Source of the DNA: Curtobacterium sp. Leaf261
GTDB taxonomy: Bacteria; Actinomycetota; Actinomycetes; Actinomycetales; Microbacteriaceae
NCBI RefSeq assembly: GCF_001422205.1
Contig: NZ_LMMJ01000010.1
Coordinates: forward strand, 186,001 to 250,000
DNA: 64,000 bases
Direction: 5' to 3'
In this document: positions 17,415-25,095 of the stretch, piece after piece
Layout of the letters: each line of letters opens with the position of its first letter
How positions within the stretch are numbered: position 1 is the first letter of the stretch
The notes under the pieces: generated by a model
Databases searched by the model: none
Told to the model about the DNA's origin: nothing
What the model saw: only the letters and a program-made list of their open reading frames with translations
Program-made: the position numbers and the translations under genes

Positions 17415-17685
17415 TTCCCCAGGGTCGCGGTTTGGTAACGGCGGCCCGTCATGCGGTGAACCGCCGGAATCCGCACGCGGGACGCGCCCACGCGACCGGT
17501 CGGGGTGCCGGATCGGACTGGAGGGACGGCACGAGTCCGACGCGCAGGTCGCCCCCGGCGCGGGGCGCGGTCAGCACGGCACCGCCGCGCGGAACGGCAC
17601 CGCCGTCCGGACGAGACACCGCCCTGCGGAGCGGCGTCTCGCCCAGAGAGCGGTGCGACGCGGGTCAGGCGCGGTGCGACGCGGG

Positions 17686-18705
17686 TCAGGCGCGGGTGCG
17701 CGGCGCGGACGTCGACCCGCGGACGACGAGCTGCGGCACGATGTCGACCGGCCGGAGGTCCTCGCCGTCGGGCAGCACGAGCTCGACGCACCGCCGCCCG
17801 AGCTCGGCGAAGTCGACCTGCACGGTGGTCAGCGGCGGCCAGAAGTGCTGCGCCTCGGGGATGTCGTCGTACCCGACGACGGACAGGTCCCCCGGCACGT
17901 CGAGCCCGTACGACCGTGCCGCGTGCATGACCCCGAGCGCCATCGCGTCGTTCGCGCAGAACACGGCCGTGCAGTCCCGCCAGCGGAGCAGCTCGCGGCC
18001 GGCGGCGTACCCGAAGTCCGCCGTCCAGTCACCGAGGATCGGGGGCGACACGGGCATGTCGCGGTCGGACATCTCGCGCAGGAACCCCTGCATCCTGGCG
18101 TCCGCCTCGAGGGAGTCCCGCGAGCCGGCCAGGTGTCGGACGTGCTCGTGCCCGAGGTCGAGCAGGTGTGCGGTCGCCAGCCGTGCGCCGCTCATCTGGT
18201 CGACCCAGAGCGCGGACGGGTCCTCGCCGACCCGTGTCCGGAGGGTCACGTAGGGGATGCGGACGCCGAGCTCGGCGATGATGTCGAACACCCGCTGCTG
18301 CGGGGCGATCACCACGATCCCTTCGACGTCCTGCTCCAGGAGGTGCGTGAGCCCGGCGCGCACCGCCGCGTCCGTGGCGTCCGTGAGGTTCGACGTGGTG
18401 ACGGTGTAGCCGCGTCGGACGGCTGCGTCCTCGATGGCCTGGAGCGTCGCCGCGGGGCCGTAGTGCTCCCGGCGGGCCGTCAGGACGCCGATGGTCTTGG
18501 AGCTGTTCGTGACGAGGGCCCGCGCCGCGCGGTTCGGCCGGTACTGCAGCTCCTCCATCGCGGCGACGACCCGGTCGCGCGTCGCATCACGGATCGCGTC
18601 GGAGTTGTTGAGGACGCGGGACACCGTCTGGTGTGACACACCGGCGATGCGGGCGACGTCCCGGATGCTCGGCGCGCGGGACTTCTGCGCCTTGGACGTC
18701 GCCAT
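17686..18705 (-). CDS. LacI-family transcriptional regulator, 339 aa
   Basis: Sugar-responsive repressor. The N-terminal LacI helix-turn-helix is complete (IRDVARIAGVSHQTVSRVLN, residues 14-33) with the hinge helix YRPNRAARAL. The periplasmic-binding-type effector domain follows, with KTIGVLTAR at its start, then CANDAMALGVMHAA and VVGYDDIPEA. The ATG at 18705 is chosen: GGAGAG precedes it, and the longer start at 18762 would lie inside the gene's own operator. It lies between the importer operon and the divergent MFS operon. Matching operators at 17351 and 18749 argue that it represses the importer and itself. Confidence 0.95.
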   Translation of the reverse strand: MATSKAQKSRAPSIRDVARIAGVSHQTVSRVLNNSDAIRDATRDRVVAAMEELQYRPNRAARALVTNSSKTIGVLTARREHYGPAATLQAIEDAAVRRGYTVTTSNLTDATDAAVRAGLTHLLEQDVEGIVVIAPQQRVFDIIAELGVRIPYVTLRTRVGEDPSALWVDQMSGARLATAHLLDLGHEHVRHLAGSRDSLEADARMQGFLREMSDRDMPVSPPILGDWTADFGYAAGRELLRWRDCTAVFCANDAMALGVMHAARSYGLDVPGDLSVVGYDDIPEAQHFWPPLTTVQVDFAELGRRCVELVLPDGEDLRPVDIVPQLVVRGSTSAPRTRA

Positions 18706-18748
18706 TGCCAACTTCTCTCCGCCCGGTGTGACAACGCTGATCACGCCG

Positions 18749-18764
18749 ATGTGCACGTTCACAT
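18749..18764 (-). promoter_or_regulatory. LacI-family operator at the regulator's own promoter
   Basis: ATGTGCACGTTCACAT, matching the operator at 17351-17366 in 14 of 16 positions. It lies just downstream of a minus-strand -10 box (CATAAT, complement of 18777-18782), the same layout as at mmsA, indicating autoregulation. Confidence 0.75.
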
Positions 18765-18916
18765 CCGGGCCAGATCATTATGCACGGTTCCGGGCCGAGC
18801 GCCAGCCGATCCCTCCGGGAGCCCCGTCTCCCAGCGCGTCCCGCGACCACGCCGGGACAGGCGAGGGTCGCGACGGTCACCCATGCCGCGTGGATGTCAG
18901 CGCGCCGGACAGCCGC

Positions 18917-18922
18917 TACACT
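18917..18922 (+). promoter_or_regulatory. -10 box of the MFS-SDR-flavoenzyme-kinase operon
   Basis: TACACT fits the actinobacterial TANNNT consensus well. A weak -35 (TGTCAG, 18895-18900) lies 16 bp upstream. Predicted start near 18929, upstream of the leader terminator. Confidence 0.5.
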
Positions 18923-18993
18923 CGTCCGCACAACCGAACATCGGCCGTCGCCCGGACACCATCCCGGGCCGACGGCAGTCACGATCAGACCTC

Positions 18994-19056
18994 AGAGAAC
19001 AGTGACCTGCAGCAACCGCATCCGCGGTGTGCTCCAGGCCCCTGTTCTCTTTTTTT
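18994..19056 (+). terminator. intrinsic terminator in the MFS operon leader (putative GlpP-controlled attenuator)
   Basis: AGAGAACAG (18994-19002) pairs perfectly with CTGTTCTCT (19042-19050), with inner stems CCTG/CAGG and ACCGC/GCGGT, and is followed at once by a run of seven T (19050-19056). This is the only classic U-tract terminator noticed in the window. It lies about 60 bp upstream of the first gene of an operon rather than after one. In Bacillus, GlpP binds such leader terminators in response to glycerol-3-phosphate and lets transcription proceed. A GlpP homologue is encoded at the other end of this operon (24367-24963). The link is inferred. Confidence 0.75.
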
Positions 19057-19113
19057 GTGCGCCGTGGGGCCTCCACGTCGTCGTCCGTCCACGTCCACGA
19101 AGGAGTGGCTCCA

Positions 19114-20457
19114 GTGAGCAAGGCCCGCAGGTTGACGAGCTTCCTCGTCCTGTCGATGACCGGTGGCGTGATCTTCCAGGTCGCGTACATCCGGTTCGTG
19201 TTCCTCGCCGACACCGCGCACGCACTCGGCCTGACGATCCAGCGCTACGGCGAGATCACGTCGATCTTCGGCGCGGTCGCCGTCGTCATGTACTTCTGCG
19301 GCGGGTGGTTCGCCGACAGGTTCTCGCCGAAGACCCTCATCGTCGTCGCGCTCGCCGGCATGGGCGTCGTCGACCTGTACCTCGCGACCGCGCCGGGTGA
19401 GGGCGGTGTGATCGCCGCGCACGTCGCCATGGCGGTGCTCGGCATGGGGCTCTACTGGTCGGCCCTCGTGAAGATGATCGGCATGCTCGGCAGCGCCGAC
19501 GAGCAGGGTCGTCTGTTCGGGTTCCTCGAGGGCACGCGGGGGCTCACCTCGACGCTCATCGGGTTCGTCGGTGCGGCGATCGTCGCATCGGCGGTCGTGG
19601 CGGCGGACGGCGTGCTCACCCTGATCCGCATCTACGGGGTGCTGTGCCTGGTGTTCGCGGTGCTCGTGCTCGTCGTCGTGCGTCAGGACCGGGCTCGGCT
19701 CGACGCCGCCGAGCGGACCACGGTCACCATCCGGGAACTCGCCGCGGCCGCGCGGAACAAGTACACCTGGTACATCGGCGGAACGGTCATGCTGATGTAC
19801 TGCTTCTACACCACGCTCGGGTACCTGACCCCGCTCCTGCAGCACGGGTTCGGGGTGGCGGCGGGCCTCATCGGTGTGATCGGTGTGTTCCGGACGTACG
19901 TGTTCCAGTTCGTCGGCGGACCGGTCGGCGGTGTCCTCGTCGACAAGGTGACCCACTCGACGCCGCGGTTCCTGCGGTGGACGTTCGTCGTCGCGCTGGT
20001 CTCCGCCGCCGGGTTCCTCGTGCTGCCGACCACGCCCTCGCTCGTCTGGGTGGCCATCGCGATCATGATCGTGCTCTGCATCGCCGTGTTCACGGCGCGG
20101 GGCGTCTACTTCGCGTCGGTCGGCGAGCTCGAGATCCCGCTGGCCCAGCGCGGCGGGGTCATCGGCCTCGCGTCCGGGCTCGCGTTCCTGCCCGACGCGT
20201 TCCTGCCGACACTGGCGTCCTGGTGGATCGGCGACCCGGACAACGGTGTGCCGCAGCAGGGCGGTGGGTTCACGACGATGTTCGCGTTCCTCGTCGTCGT
20301 CGCCCTCCTCGGTGTCGTCCTCACGACGCTCACCATGCGCACGCGTCGCCGGGAGCTGATCCGCGCCGGACGCGACCCGCGTGGCGGCGCCGCACCGTCC
20401 CTCCAGTCCGATCCCGTCCGTCCGCCGGCCGTCGCCGGCGAGGCGACCACCTCCTGA
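19114..20457 (+). CDS. MFS transporter, 447 aa
   Basis: Twelve-helix major facilitator, probably importing the substrate handled by the downstream enzymes. The GTG at 19114 is chosen because AAGGAG lies about 8 nt upstream and the first helix (LTSFLVLSMTGGVIFQVAYI) follows shortly. The cytoplasmic loop between helices 2 and 3 (GGWFADRFSPKTL) matches the MFS motif A. It resembles hexuronate/nitrate-type permeases only in a general way, so the substrate is not known. It is the first gene behind the terminator-bearing leader, and the SDR gene follows after 27 bp. The end of the gene contains a half copy of the family I repeat (20394 on), encoding a non-conserved tail. Confidence 0.9.
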   Translation: MSKARRLTSFLVLSMTGGVIFQVAYIRFVFLADTAHALGLTIQRYGEITSIFGAVAVVMYFCGGWFADRFSPKTLIVVALAGMGVVDLYLATAPGEGGVIAAHVAMAVLGMGLYWSALVKMIGMLGSADEQGRLFGFLEGTRGLTSTLIGFVGAAIVASAVVAADGVLTLIRIYGVLCLVFAVLVLVVVRQDRARLDAAERTTVTIRELAAAARNKYTWYIGGTVMLMYCFYTTLGYLTPLLQHGFGVAAGLIGVIGVFRTYVFQFVGGPVGGVLVDKVTHSTPRFLRWTFVVALVSAAGFLVLPTTPSLVWVAIAIMIVLCIAVFTARGVYFASVGELEIPLAQRGGVIGLASGLAFLPDAFLPTLASWWIGDPDNGVPQQGGGFTTMFAFLVVVALLGVVLTTLTMRTRRRELIRAGRDPRGGAAPSLQSDPVRPPAVAGEATTS

Positions 20458-20484
20458 CCCCACCCTCGAAAGGACCAGCACCCC

Positions 20485-21261
20485 ATGGACATCCGCGACT
20501 TCTCGATGGACCTGTTCTCACTCACCGGCAAGGTCGCCGTCGTGACCGGCGGCAACTCCGGCCTCGGGCAGGCGTTCAGCCTCGCCCTCGCCAAGGCCGG
20601 TGCCGACGTGTTCGTGCCGAGCGTCGTCGACGACGACGGCACCACCCGCGCGCTCGTCGAGGCCGAGGGCCGGCGGTACGAGTTCCTCGAGATCGACCTC
20701 ACGGCGGACGACGCCCCGGCCCGCATCCTCGACACCTGCGTCGAGCGGCTCGGCGGCCTCGACGTGCTCGTCAACTCCGCCGGCATCTGCAAGCTCGCCC
20801 CGGTCGACGAGTTCGGCCGCGCCGAGTGGGACCCGATGATCGCGGTGAACCTCACCGCGCCGTTCGCGCTCGGGCACGCGGTCTCACGGCACTTCGTCGC
20901 GCAGGGCTCGGGCAAGATCATCAACATCGCGTCGCTCTTCGCGTTCCTCGGCGGCCAGTGGTCCCCGGCGTACGCCGCCACCAAGCACGGGATCGTCGGG
21001 TTCACGAAGGCGTACTGCGACGAGCTCGCGCAGCACAACGTCCAGGTGAACGCGATCGCCCCCGGGTACTTCGCGACCGCGATCACCGCCCAGACCCGGG
21101 CGAACCCGGAGACGAACCAGCGCGTGCTCGACCACATCCCGGCGGGACGCTGGGGCGACGTGGCAGACCTGATGGGCGCGACGGTGTTCCTCGCCTCCCG
21201 TGCGGCGGACTACGTCAACGGCCACACGCTCACCGTCGACGGCGGCTACCTCGTGCGCTGA
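20485..21261 (+). CDS. short-chain dehydrogenase/reductase (KduD-like), 258 aa
   Basis: NAD(P)-dependent oxidoreductase of the classical SDR family. The cofactor motif TGGNSGLGQ (about residues 21-29), the NSAG segment, catalytic Ser in NIASLFA and YAATK (Tyr and Lys about 165-169) are all present. The protein ends in the usual VDGGYLVR. Best resemblance is to 2-deoxy-D-gluconate 3-dehydrogenase (KduD) and polyol dehydrogenases, suggesting oxidation of a secondary hydroxyl of a sugar acid or polyol. AAAGGA precedes the ATG. Second gene of the operon, so it likely acts on the imported substrate or on a product of the flavoenzyme. Confidence 0.93.
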   Translation: MDIRDFSMDLFSLTGKVAVVTGGNSGLGQAFSLALAKAGADVFVPSVVDDDGTTRALVEAEGRRYEFLEIDLTADDAPARILDTCVERLGGLDVLVNSAGICKLAPVDEFGRAEWDPMIAVNLTAPFALGHAVSRHFVAQGSGKIINIASLFAFLGGQWSPAYAATKHGIVGFTKAYCDELAQHNVQVNAIAPGYFATAITAQTRANPETNQRVLDHIPAGRWGDVADLMGATVFLASRAADYVNGHTLTVDGGYLVR

Positions 21262-21337
21262 GCCGAGCAACGACCCGCCTCCACGACCCACGCACACGAC
21301 CCCCGACCAGAGACCCCACGAAAGGACCCTGATCCCC

Positions 21338-22879
21338 ATGATCGACTCCATCGCAACGCTCGAGCGTGCCGACATCCTCGCCGCGCTCACCGACCTGCTC
21401 GGCACCGCCAAGATCGACACCGACGAGGCAGCCCTCCGTGAGGCGAGCGTCGACCGGTTCAAGAAGTACCAGTCCGTGCACGGCATCCACGACGCCCCGA
21501 TGCCCGTCGCGATCGTGTACGCGGAGTCCACCGAGGACGTCGCCGCGGTCCTGCGCTTCGCGAACGACAACCTCGTCAACGTCGTCCCGCGCACCGGCCG
21601 GACCGGCACCGAGGGCGGTCTCGAGACGAGCGTCGTCGACACCATCGTCCTCGACGGCTCGCGGATGGACCGCGTCCTGTCGATCGACCCCGAGGACATG
21701 CAGGTCACCGTGCAGGCCGGCGTGCAGCTCCAGGTGCTCGAGGACCTGCTCCGTGAGCAGGGTCTGACCACGGGCCACTCGCCCCAGTCGAAGCCCCTCG
21801 CGCAGTACGGCGGGCTCGTCGCGACCCGGTCCATCGGGCAGTTCTCCACGCTCTACGGTGCGATCGAGGACATGGTGATGGGGCTCGAGGCGGTGTTCCC
21901 CGGCGGCGAGGTCACGCGCATCAAGAGCGTCCCGCGCCGTGCCGCCGGCCCGGACATCCGCCACGTCGTGATCGGGAACGAGGGCGCCCTGTGCTTCGTC
22001 ACCGAGGTCACGATCAAGGTGTTCAAGTACATGCCGGAGAACAACCGGTTCCACGGCGCGCTCGTCGACGACATGCGCACGGGCATCGCGATCCTCCGCG
22101 AGGTCATCACGAACGGCTTCCACCCCTCCGTGGTCCGCCTCTACTCGCCGGAGGACGCGAACCAGCACTTCGCGCACTTTTCGAAGGGCAAGTGCGTCGT
22201 CGTGTTCGTCGCCGAGGGTCCCGCGGGCATCGTCGGCGCGACGAGCGACGAGATCGACCGCGTGATCGCGCAGCACCCCCACGAGACCGTGGACCCGTCG
22301 CTCATCGAGGCGTGGTTCGACAACCTCAACTGGGGCCAGGACAAGATCGACGCCGAGAAGCGCACGATGCTCGAGTCCCAGCAGCTCGGCTACACGACCG
22401 AGGTCTCGGCGGACTGGTCCGCCGTGGGCGACGTCTACGACGCGGTGATGCGCCGTGTGCGCGAGGAGTACCCGCACGCGGACGACCTGACGATGCTCGG
22501 CGGGCACTCGTCGCACAGCTACCAGACCGGGACGAACATGTACTTCGTCTACGACTACCGCATCGACTGCACGCCGGAGCAGGAGATCGAGAAGTACCAC
22601 ATCCCGCTCAACGCGATCATCGTCGAGGAGGCGCTCCGGCACGGCGGCTCGATGGTGCACCACCACGGGATCGGCAAGTACCGCACGCCGTGGACGCTCG
22701 CCGAGCACGGCACCGCGTACCCGATCCTCGCCGGGCTCAAGGAGGCGTTCGACCCGAACGGGATCATGAACAAGGGCACGATCTTCCCGGTCCGCGGAGC
22801 GATCCAGCCCGCGGCCGAGAACGCGGCGACCGCAGCCGCAGCGAGCGCCGCCGCGGCGTCTGCCGCGCCGCGCGCCTGA
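21338..22879 (+). CDS. FAD-binding oxidase, alkyldihydroxyacetone-phosphate-synthase-like, 513 aa
   Basis: Flavoprotein of the VAO/FAD_binding_4 family. The FAD domain reads VVPRTGRTGTEGG (about residue 80) and GHSPQSKPLAQYGGLVATRS (about 145-165); the C-terminal part has SSHSYQTGTNMYF and HHHGIGKYR. The triple His followed by Gly and Lys, and the overall layout, match alkyl-DHAP synthases. Those enzymes exchange the acyl group of acyl-DHAP for an alcohol in ether-lipid synthesis without net redox. Ether-lipid synthesis is unlikely in a catabolic operon with an MFS transporter, SDR and sugar kinase, so it may act on a related triose or polyol phosphate. An Ala-rich tail ends the protein. AAAGGA precedes the ATG at 21338. 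Confidence 0.88.
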   Translation: MIDSIATLERADILAALTDLLGTAKIDTDEAALREASVDRFKKYQSVHGIHDAPMPVAIVYAESTEDVAAVLRFANDNLVNVVPRTGRTGTEGGLETSVVDTIVLDGSRMDRVLSIDPEDMQVTVQAGVQLQVLEDLLREQGLTTGHSPQSKPLAQYGGLVATRSIGQFSTLYGAIEDMVMGLEAVFPGGEVTRIKSVPRRAAGPDIRHVVIGNEGALCFVTEVTIKVFKYMPENNRFHGALVDDMRTGIAILREVITNGFHPSVVRLYSPEDANQHFAHFSKGKCVVVFVAEGPAGIVGATSDEIDRVIAQHPHETVDPSLIEAWFDNLNWGQDKIDAEKRTMLESQQLGYTTEVSADWSAVGDVYDAVMRRVREEYPHADDLTMLGGHSSHSYQTGTNMYFVYDYRIDCTPEQEIEKYHIPLNAIIVEEALRHGGSMVHHHGIGKYRTPWTLAEHGTAYPILAGLKEAFDPNGIMNKGTIFPVRGAIQPAAENAATAAAASAAAASAAPRA

Positions 22880-22913
22880 GCCCATCCACCCGGACGACTG
22901 GAACGACGACACC

Positions 22914-24350
22914 ATGCCCCGCTACCTCATCGGCATCGACAACGGATCGCAGAGCTCGAAGGTCACGATCTTCGACGAACACGGCGTCGTCGCCAGCGAA
23001 GGACGGGTGGCGCTCCGACCGAACCACACGCCACGGCCCGGCGTGGTCGAGCACCCCGACGACGACATCTGGGACTCCATCGCGGCCGCGTGTCGGATCG
23101 CGATGGACGGCTTCGCCGGGGACCCGTCCGAGATCGTCGGGGTGGGGCTCTGCACCATCCGGTTCTGCCGCGCCCTGCTCCGCGAGGACGGCTCGCTGGC
23201 GCAGCCGGTCCTCAGCTGGATGGACGAGCGGGTCGCCCGGGCGTACGAGCCCGACCGACCCGGACACCGTGACGTCCGGTGGGTGACGACGACCTCCGGG
23301 TACGTCACCCACCGACTCACGGGCGTGTTCCGGGACACCGCGGCGAACCACCAGGGCGTCTGGCCGATCGACACGGACACGTGGGCGTGGTCGACCGACG
23401 ACCGCGCGTACGCGGAGACGGGCATGGACCGCTCGATGCTGTTCGAGCTGGTGATGCCCGGTGACGTGCTCGGGACGGTGACGGGCGCGGCGGCCGCGGC
23501 CACGGGCCTCCCGGCCGGTCTGCCGGTGGTCGCGACGGCCAACGACAAGGCGGTCGAGGCGCTCGGGTGCGGGCTCGTCGACCCCGCGTCCGTGCTCGTG
23601 TCGCTCGGCACCTACATCGCCGGGATGTCGGTCGGCACGACGAACCGGTCCGAGCCGACGGCGTTCTGGACGAACTTCGCGAGCGAACCGGGGGAGTACC
23701 TCTACGAGAGTGGCGGGATCCGGCGGGGCATGTGGACGGTGAGCTGGTTCCGCGACCTGCTGGGCACCGCCGCCGCGGATGCCGCAGCGGCCGCCGGGAC
23801 CCGGATCGAGGAGCTCCTGAACGTCGAGGCCGCCGAGGTCCCCGCGGGCTCGGACGGACTCCTGACGGTGCTCGACTGGCTCGCACCGGCCGAGGCGTCG
23901 TTCCGGAAGGGCAGCATCCTCGGGTTCGACGGTCGCCAGGGTCGGGCGCACGTGTACCGGTCGATCCTCGAGGGCATCGCGATGACGATGGCCGACCGGA
24001 CCCGCGCGATGGCGGACGAGCTCGGCGTCCGCTACGGGCGGGTCGTGGTCTCCGGCGGCGGGTCGTCCTCGGACCTGATGATGCAGATCATGGCCGACGC
24101 GTTCGAGATGCCGGCGATCCGTGTCGTCGGGGACAGCGCGGCCGGGCGGGGTGCAGCGATCTGCGCGGCCGTCGGGACGGGTGTGTTCCCGTCGTTCGCG
24201 GACGCCGTCGCCGCGATGGTCGTCGAGCGGGACCGCCACCAGCCGCGGCCCGAGCACGCCGACGTCTACCGGGCACTCGGCGCGGTGCACCGTGACGTGC
24301 GGGAGCACACCGACGCGATCTACCGTAGGACGGCGGCGATCACGGGCTAG
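22914..24350 (+). CDS. FGGY-family carbohydrate kinase, 478 aa
   Basis: ATP-dependent sugar or polyol kinase of the FGGY/GlpK fold. The N-terminal phosphate-binding strand is YLIGIDNGSQSSKVTIFD (Asp9, Gly11), and TSGYVTHRLTG follows in the first domain. The second domain has VSLGTYIAG, ILEGIAMTMADR and the signature-like VVSGGGSSSDLMMQIMAD. Length fits glycerol, xylulose or ribulokinase-type proteins, but the specificity loop is not decisive. Last gene of the MFS-SDR-flavoenzyme operon. A GlpP-like regulator lies convergent, 16 bp away. GlpP proteins respond to glycerol-3-phosphate, so the product may be that or a related phosphate. Confidence 0.92.
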   Translation: MPRYLIGIDNGSQSSKVTIFDEHGVVASEGRVALRPNHTPRPGVVEHPDDDIWDSIAAACRIAMDGFAGDPSEIVGVGLCTIRFCRALLREDGSLAQPVLSWMDERVARAYEPDRPGHRDVRWVTTTSGYVTHRLTGVFRDTAANHQGVWPIDTDTWAWSTDDRAYAETGMDRSMLFELVMPGDVLGTVTGAAAAATGLPAGLPVVATANDKAVEALGCGLVDPASVLVSLGTYIAGMSVGTTNRSEPTAFWTNFASEPGEYLYESGGIRRGMWTVSWFRDLLGTAAADAAAAAGTRIEELLNVEAAEVPAGSDGLLTVLDWLAPAEASFRKGSILGFDGRQGRAHVYRSILEGIAMTMADRTRAMADELGVRYGRVVVSGGGSSSDLMMQIMADAFEMPAIRVVGDSAAGRGAAICAAVGTGVFPSFADAVAAMVVERDRHQPRPEHADVYRALGAVHRDVREHTDAIYRRTAAITG

Positions 24351-24366
24351 ACGCCGACGGCTCCGG

Positions 24367-24963
24367 TCACATGCTCCACACGGCCCGGTCGGAGGACGCC
24401 ACCGCGAGGGCGCCGGCCCCGAGCGCCGCCATCACGTCGGCCTTGTCGCACACCAGGCCGCCGGCGATGATCGGCGTCGTGAGGTCGGCGCGGAGCCACC
24501 CGATGACCCGGGGCATGCACCCCGGCAGGATCTCGATCGCGTCGGGGTCGGACTGCGCGACGACCCGCGGCAGCTGGTGGTACGAGAACGAGTCCACCAG
24601 GAAGAACCGCTGCACGGCCATCAGACCCGCGCGCTTGGCGGCCTTGACGACCCCCGACTTGGTGGAGAGCACGCCGTCGGCCTCGGTCCGCGTCGCGAGC
24701 CACTCGACGACGATGTCGCGTCCTGAGAACCCGTCGAGCAGATCGACGTCGACGAGCACCGTCCGGCCGGCGGCCTTGCAGCGGGCGACGGTGGCCTCGA
24801 TGTCGAGCACCGATCCGAAGAGCAGGAACACGATGCGCCGGTCGGACGCGAGGACGCGGTCGAGTGCGTCGGCGTCCTTGACGCTCGCGATCACCGGGTC
24901 GTCGCCGAGGGCGCCGAGGATCGCCGTGGCGCGCGAGGTGGCAGTCGTCGACATGCGGACCAT
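24367..24963 (-). CDS. glpP: GlpP-type glycerol-3-phosphate-responsive antiterminator, 198 aa
   Basis: RNA-binding antiterminator with a TIM-barrel-like fold. The C-terminal half follows Bacillus GlpP closely: IEILPGCMPRVIGWL, then TPIIAGGLVCDKADVMAAL and GALAVASSDRAVWSM. The middle VLVDVDLLDGFSG, GVLSTKSGVVKAAK and AVQRFFLVDS also fit. Family members bind glycerol-3-phosphate and then prevent termination in leader mRNAs of glycerol genes. No GlpF/GlpD genes are nearby; instead a terminator-bearing leader precedes the MFS-SDR-flavoenzyme-kinase operon that converges on this gene, making that leader the obvious target. ATGs at 24963 and 24954 are both possible. Confidence 0.92.
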   Translation of the reverse strand: MVRMSTTATSRATAILGALGDDPVIASVKDADALDRVLASDRRIVFLLFGSVLDIEATVARCKAAGRTVLVDVDLLDGFSGRDIVVEWLATRTEADGVLSTKSGVVKAAKRAGLMAVQRFFLVDSFSYHQLPRVVAQSDPDAIEILPGCMPRVIGWLRADLTTPIIAGGLVCDKADVMAALGAGALAVASSDRAVWSM

Positions 24964-25018
24964 GGTCCCATCGGCCGGCTGACGAGCGGCTGGCCGCGAT
25001 GGTCGGCCGGGAGGCCCG

Positions 25019-25095
25019 TCAGCCGACGAGCGCCTCGCTCACGTCCCACAGGCGGTCGGCCTGGTCCGGGTCGAGCGTGCGCGCCGTGCCGCCGC
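25019..25095 (-). pseudogene. relict C-terminus of a short-chain dehydrogenase
   Basis: Directly after the idi stop, in another frame, the minus strand reads LSGGTARTLDPDQADRLWDV followed by SEALVG and a stop. The DPDQADRLWDVSEALVG ending is the typical tail of a protochlorophyllide-reductase-like SDR. No upstream part is found, since that frame runs antiphase through idi. It looks like the remains of a deleted gene; a chance match cannot be excluded for so short a segment. Confidence 0.4.

Larger units (their letters stand above)
17243..17685. other. mmsA promoter region
   Basis: No gene is seen in this 443-bp gap between the tail-to-head minus-strand genes lacI-type and mmsA. It holds the mmsA promoter and LacI-type operator (17351-17414), a half family I repeat (GGACTGGAGGGACGGCAC from 17514) and, around 17585-17665, a loose family II repeat ending AGAGAGCGGTGCGACG. 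A direct repeat GCGGTGCGACGCGGGTCAG follows next to the regulator stop. Confidence 0.6.
18706..19113. other. divergent control region between LacI gene and MFS operon
   Basis: 408 bp without a gene. From left to right: LacI operator (18749-18764) and minus-strand -10 box; a plus-strand -10 TACACT (18917-18922); a GC-rich hairpin around 18946-18974; an intrinsic terminator with a T7 tract (18994-19056); and the MFS ribosome site before 19114. The plus-strand leader would be about 185 nt. Confidence 0.7.

Noticed and set aside
17686..18762. Longer start (18762) for the LacI regulator
   Set aside because: It would place the start codon inside the gene's own operator; ATG 18705 has a ribosome site and directly precedes the HTH.
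17243..25000. Prophage, integrative element or plasmid segment
   Set aside because: No integrase, transposase, relaxase, attachment repeats or replication genes were seen anywhere in the window.
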